Source: Candidatus Woesebacteria bacterium GW2011_GWA1_39_21 (GTDB lineage: Bacteria; Patescibacteriota; Microgenomatia; UBA8517). Taken from it: a stretch of 50,660 bases of DNA. Of this stretch, positions 47,629 to 50,660 are shown piece after piece. A program made the position numbers and the translations under genes. How positions within the stretch are numbered: the first letter of the stretch is position 1; every line of letters starts with the position of its first letter. The notes under the pieces were generated by a model that was not told where the DNA came from, did no database searches, and worked only from the letters and a program-made list of their open reading frames with translations. Where the stretch lies: positions 1 to 50,660 of the forward strand of contig LBWP01000005.1 of assembly GCA_000993685.1 (NCBI GenBank), read 5' to 3'.

Positions 47629-48561
47629 ATGAAGAAAATGTTAAAAATTGAATTATTGCGTTTTGATAAAGGTGATGACATACAAAGTTTACATGGACTT
47701 TGGGTGTCAACACTTGGAACGAATTGGCCAATAGGGAAAGATGTTTTTGAAAACTTAATACTTGATTCGCGGTATAAAAAACTAACAAGTATTTTGGTAG
47801 CAAGAATTGATAAGAAAATAGTTGGGGTTGCAGTTTTTCAGGAAAGGGAAGACAAGATTCTCGCAGAGATAATGTTGATTTTAGTATACAAAGATTATCA
47901 AAGAGAAGGTGTCGGAAGAAAATTATTAGAAAGTGTGGTCCAAAAGTTAAAAGCAGACAAAATAAAGAAAGTACAACTAGGCGGGGGAGGGTATTCTTAT
48001 TTTTGGCCTGGCGTTCCTTCAAATTTGCCAAACGTTTCAAACTTCTTTAAGAAGAATGACTGGGAATTTACGGAAACTTGTGTTGACATGGTTTTGGATC
48101 TTAGCGATTACAAAACGCCGAATCTGTACGATAACAAACTACCCAAAAATATAAAAATAGTTTCAGCTAGTATTTTGAGTAAAGATGAAATATTAACATT
48201 CGAAAAAAATAATTTCCCCAATTGGTTCAATTATTTTGAAAAGGAGATTGAACGAAAACATTTCGATAAAATCATTTTGGCAAAAGAAAATAACAGAATT
48301 GTTGGAACAACGCTGATTTCTGAAGATAAGAAATGGGATAAAATACTTTCATCTCCGATCGGTACAATAGGTGCAATCGGAGTTGAAGAAAAGAATCGCG
48401 GAAGAGGAATCGGATCGGCGATGATGAGTTATTCATTGGAAAAATTAAAACAAGAAAAATTTAAAACTGTTTATCTTGGTTGGACATATCTAAAAGACTG
48501 GTATGAAAAACTTGGATTTAAGATGTGGAGAAAATACCATATGGCATGGAAAGATATTTAA
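47629..48561 (+). CDS. Tandem-domain GNAT N-acetyltransferase
   Basis: Two motif A sites: LILVYKDYQREGVGRKLLE and IGVEEKNRGRGIGSAMMSYSLEKL. Confidence 0.87.
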   Translation: MKKMLKIELLRFDKGDDIQSLHGLWVSTLGTNWPIGKDVFENLILDSRYKKLTSILVARIDKKIVGVAVFQEREDKILAEIMLILVYKDYQREGVGRKLLESVVQKLKADKIKKVQLGGGGYSYFWPGVPSNLPNVSNFFKKNDWEFTETCVDMVLDLSDYKTPNLYDNKLPKNIKIVSASILSKDEILTFEKNNFPNWFNYFEKEIERKHFDKIILAKENNRIVGTTLISEDKKWDKILSSPIGTIGAIGVEEKNRGRGIGSAMMSYSLEKLKQEKFKTVYLGWTYLKDWYEKLGFKMWRKYHMAWKDI

Positions 48562-48618
48562 TAATTTGTCTTCAAATTAGCTTAAGAAGTTAATTAAAGA
48601 ACCGTTTGCGATCACTTT

Positions 48619-48909
48619 TTATTTACCTATACTTTTTAACCACATCTTTTTGAAAAAGGGAAGGGTGAGGGTTGAGAGGAGAAACCCAACAGATGGAACA
48701 ATTGCATTTAGCCAGGAGTCCTTAACTTGGATTGCACTTAAATAAAGTCCAATGGAAAGATAAGTAAAAAGAATTAATAAGCCTCTTCTTGTGAAACTTG
48801 TTTCCCACGCTTTGTCGCTTTCAACTTTTCCGTTTCTTTCTTCGATCTTTTCAATCCTTTGCTCGAGTTTTTGCAGACTATCCATCAATTGGATTTTAGC
48901 ACGAAACAT
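48619..48909 (-). CDS. Small membrane protein with N-terminal coiled-coil
   Basis: LQKLEQRIEKIEERNGKVESDKAWETSFTRRGLLILFTYLSIGLYLSAIQ; two TM. Confidence 0.55.
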   Translation of the reverse strand: MFRAKIQLMDSLQKLEQRIEKIEERNGKVESDKAWETSFTRRGLLILFTYLSIGLYLSAIQVKDSWLNAIVPSVGFLLSTLTLPFFKKMWLKSIGK

Positions 48910-48962
48910 TCTTTACCCGAAACAGTTTCCTCCACACTTTAATTTTGTGTTAAAATCGGCGC

Positions 48963-49448
48963 ATGAATAAGGACAATTCCATTTCAGTCAGGTTGATGCG
49001 GAAGGACGATTTGGAATGGGTAACCGATCTTGGACAAAATACCCCCGAATTTAAAACAGAAACGTCAGCCGCGCAGTTTTTTTCTGCTGAAACTTTACGC
49101 AATTGGATTAATGATCCAAACGGAGTGACACTTGTAGCGGAAATTGACGGACGAAAAGCAGGATTTTTACTTGGCTGTTACATTACTGGTCCAAATGATG
49201 GTTACATAAAATGTACTGTTATTGAAAATGTGCATAGGAGAAAAGGCGTCGGTCGAGAATTGCAGAGCAGCGCCTTAGAGGAATTCTCTCAAAAGGGTCT
49301 AGAGGGACACAAGTGCGATCATGTTTTTAGTTTAGTTAAGGATGATGATGGGCCGATGCTTAATTTGAAAAGGGAAATGGGTTTTGAAATCGGTGCAAAA
49401 GGCTACTATGTGGAAATTATGCTTCATCCGAAAGGGAAAGAATTTTAA
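48963..49448 (+). CDS. GNAT N-acetyltransferase
   Basis: SVRLMRKDDLEWVTDL; VIENVHRRKGVGRELQSSALEEF. Confidence 0.85.
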   Translation: MNKDNSISVRLMRKDDLEWVTDLGQNTPEFKTETSAAQFFSAETLRNWINDPNGVTLVAEIDGRKAGFLLGCYITGPNDGYIKCTVIENVHRRKGVGRELQSSALEEFSQKGLEGHKCDHVFSLVKDDDGPMLNLKREMGFEIGAKGYYVEIMLHPKGKEF

Positions 49449-49513
49449 AAATAGATCACTTTAATGAAACCCTGTAGTTGTCTTTGGAACATTTTAGACC
49501 TATAATAGTGGCT

Positions 49514-49744
49514 ATGTCAGAAATTGAACAAAGAACTTTGTATGAGGAATTTTTTGGTGGGAGAATGTTTGTATATCCTCTCGGAGAAGATGGAAAGCCC
49601 GATTATGGCTCGATTAGTTTTGGGAATAGAACAATCAGAGTTGTCAATGTGACAGTTTTTGACATTGATGGAAAGCGTGTCGAATCATTGGAATTGGAAA
49701 CGGGCAATTTTCTCCCCGGTAGGGAAATTTTCATCGATGGTTGA
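49514..49744 (+). CDS. Hypothetical protein, 76 aa
   Basis: MSEIEQRTLYEEFFGGRMFVYPLGEDGKPDYG; TTGTCT-17-TATAAT ends 7 nt before ATG. Confidence 0.5.
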   Translation: MSEIEQRTLYEEFFGGRMFVYPLGEDGKPDYGSISFGNRTIRVVNVTVFDIDGKRVESLELETGNFLPGREIFIDG

Positions 49745-49828
49745 TAAGAATGTTTATCAGAGTAAAAAACACTTCGTCTACCCTCCGTTTAAAAATATAT
49801 TAAATGTTGTTATACTTCGTTTGACAGT

Positions 49829-50176
49829 ATGCAAAATAGTGTTGTAAAAATTGTTGTCTTTGTTCCCGAAATGCACGCAGACGCCGTAAGAAATGCGATG
49901 GGGGAAGAAGGGGCGGGAGTAGTGGGCGAGTACAAATTTTGTAGCTTTTCAGTTAAGGGAATTGGGAGATTCATTCCGATGGCCAGAGCTCACCCAACAA
50001 TAGGGAAAGTGGGAAAACTTGAAGAGGTGAAAGAGGAAAGGATTGAGACCGTTTGCTATAAAAAAGATTTAGATAAAATTATTTCTGCGATCAAAAAAGT
50101 TCATCCTTATGAAGAGGTGGCGATTGATGTTTATCCTCTGGTTTTAAACCCCAATAAGACCACCTACAAAAAATGA
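49829..50176 (+). CDS. Stand-alone YqfO/NIF3-insert-like (CutA-fold) domain protein
   Basis: KIVVFVPEMHADAVRNAMGEEGAGVVGEYKFCSFSVKGIGRFIPM...VHPYEEVAIDVYPL. Confidence 0.75.
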   Translation: MQNSVVKIVVFVPEMHADAVRNAMGEEGAGVVGEYKFCSFSVKGIGRFIPMARAHPTIGKVGKLEEVKEERIETVCYKKDLDKIISAIKKVHPYEEVAIDVYPLVLNPNKTTYKK

Positions 50177-50210
50177 AGGCGCTTCGGTGGGGAATTAACT
50201 TTGATATAAT

Positions 50211-50660
50211 ATGAATAAACAAATGATAAGAGTACTTCTTTTTGATTTTGCCAGAGTGCTTCTTTTTCCGAAAGATAACAATTATTCCGGAAAGTTGAAT
50301 GACCTTTATAAAGCAGTTAAAGACAATAACAGTTTTGATTTTGAAAGTAATTTTCATTTTAATGAGGAACTTTTAGAATATCTAAGAAATATTAAAGGAG
50401 AATTTAGACTCGTGATGTTTACATCTGAGAATATACAAGAAGACCCGGTTGTTAAGGAAAAACTGAATGGAATATTTGAAGAAGTAATTTCGGCTAAAGA
50501 GCTTTTTTTATCAAAATCTGATCCGAAGGTATATGGGCTTATTACCAGTAAACTTGGTTGTAGTGCAGACGAAATATTATTCGTAGACGATTCAAAAGAA
50601 AACATAAGAAGTGCCGTAAGCGTTGGTATAAACACCCATCTTTTTAGTAACACCCACGAC
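50211..50660 (+). CDS. HAD-superfamily hydrolase, truncated by window end (start 50211 or 50223)
   Basis: MIRVLLFDFARVLLFP...FTSENIQE...KSDPKVYGLITSKLGCSADEILFVDDSKENIRSAVSVGINTHLF. Confidence 0.75.
   Translation, partial: MNKQMIRVLLFDFARVLLFPKDNNYSGKLNDLYKAVKDNNSFDFESNFHFNEELLEYLRNIKGEFRLVMFTSENIQEDPVVKEKLNGIFEEVISAKELFLSKSDPKVYGLITSKLGCSADEILFVDDSKENIRSAVSVGINTHLFSNTHD

Overview
The window reads as a chromosomal segment of a streamlined bacterium, most likely Patescibacteria/CPR and perhaps Microgenomates-like (inference). About 30 kb is a near-continuous information-processing block: rpoB-rpoC-rpsL-rpsG-(orf)-fusA-tuf-rpsJ-(GNAT, TlyA-like, broken DHFR/RibD-like)-rplC-D-W-B-rpsS-rplV-rpsC-rplP-rpmC-rpsQ-rplN-X-E-rpsZ-H-rplF-R-rpsE-rplO-secY-adk-map-infA-rpmJ-rpsM-K-D-rpoA-rplQ-rplM-rpsI. 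There is no rpmD (L30). An accessory half follows: polyprenyl synthase, UppS with an internally duplicated C-terminal extension, HD-domain protein, tRNA-Pro(GGG), pilin-like/Cys-rich surface cluster, Hsp20 under a perfect CIRCE operator, PEGA/SH3 protein, UbiA- and MraY/WecA-like enzymes, GT39-like glycosyltransferases, ABC-F, a GNAT cluster, a NIF3/YqfO-like domain and a HAD hydrolase cut by the window end. Most notable: (1) a ~155-bp orphan IS200/IS605-like right-end / omega-RNA-like element between TTTATTCAA direct repeats beside tRNA-Pro, with no tnpA or tnpB in the window; (2) the UppS fusion with a tandem ~84-aa helical repeat; (3) a duplicated two-gene module of pilin-like Cys-rich protein plus membrane-anchored partner; (4) three non-essential ORFs with stops or frameshifts while all ~40 core genes are intact; (5) putative leaderless promoters before many isolated genes; (6) several structured leaders/attenuators in ribosomal operons. 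All calls come from reading sequence and ORF translations; no searches were run.
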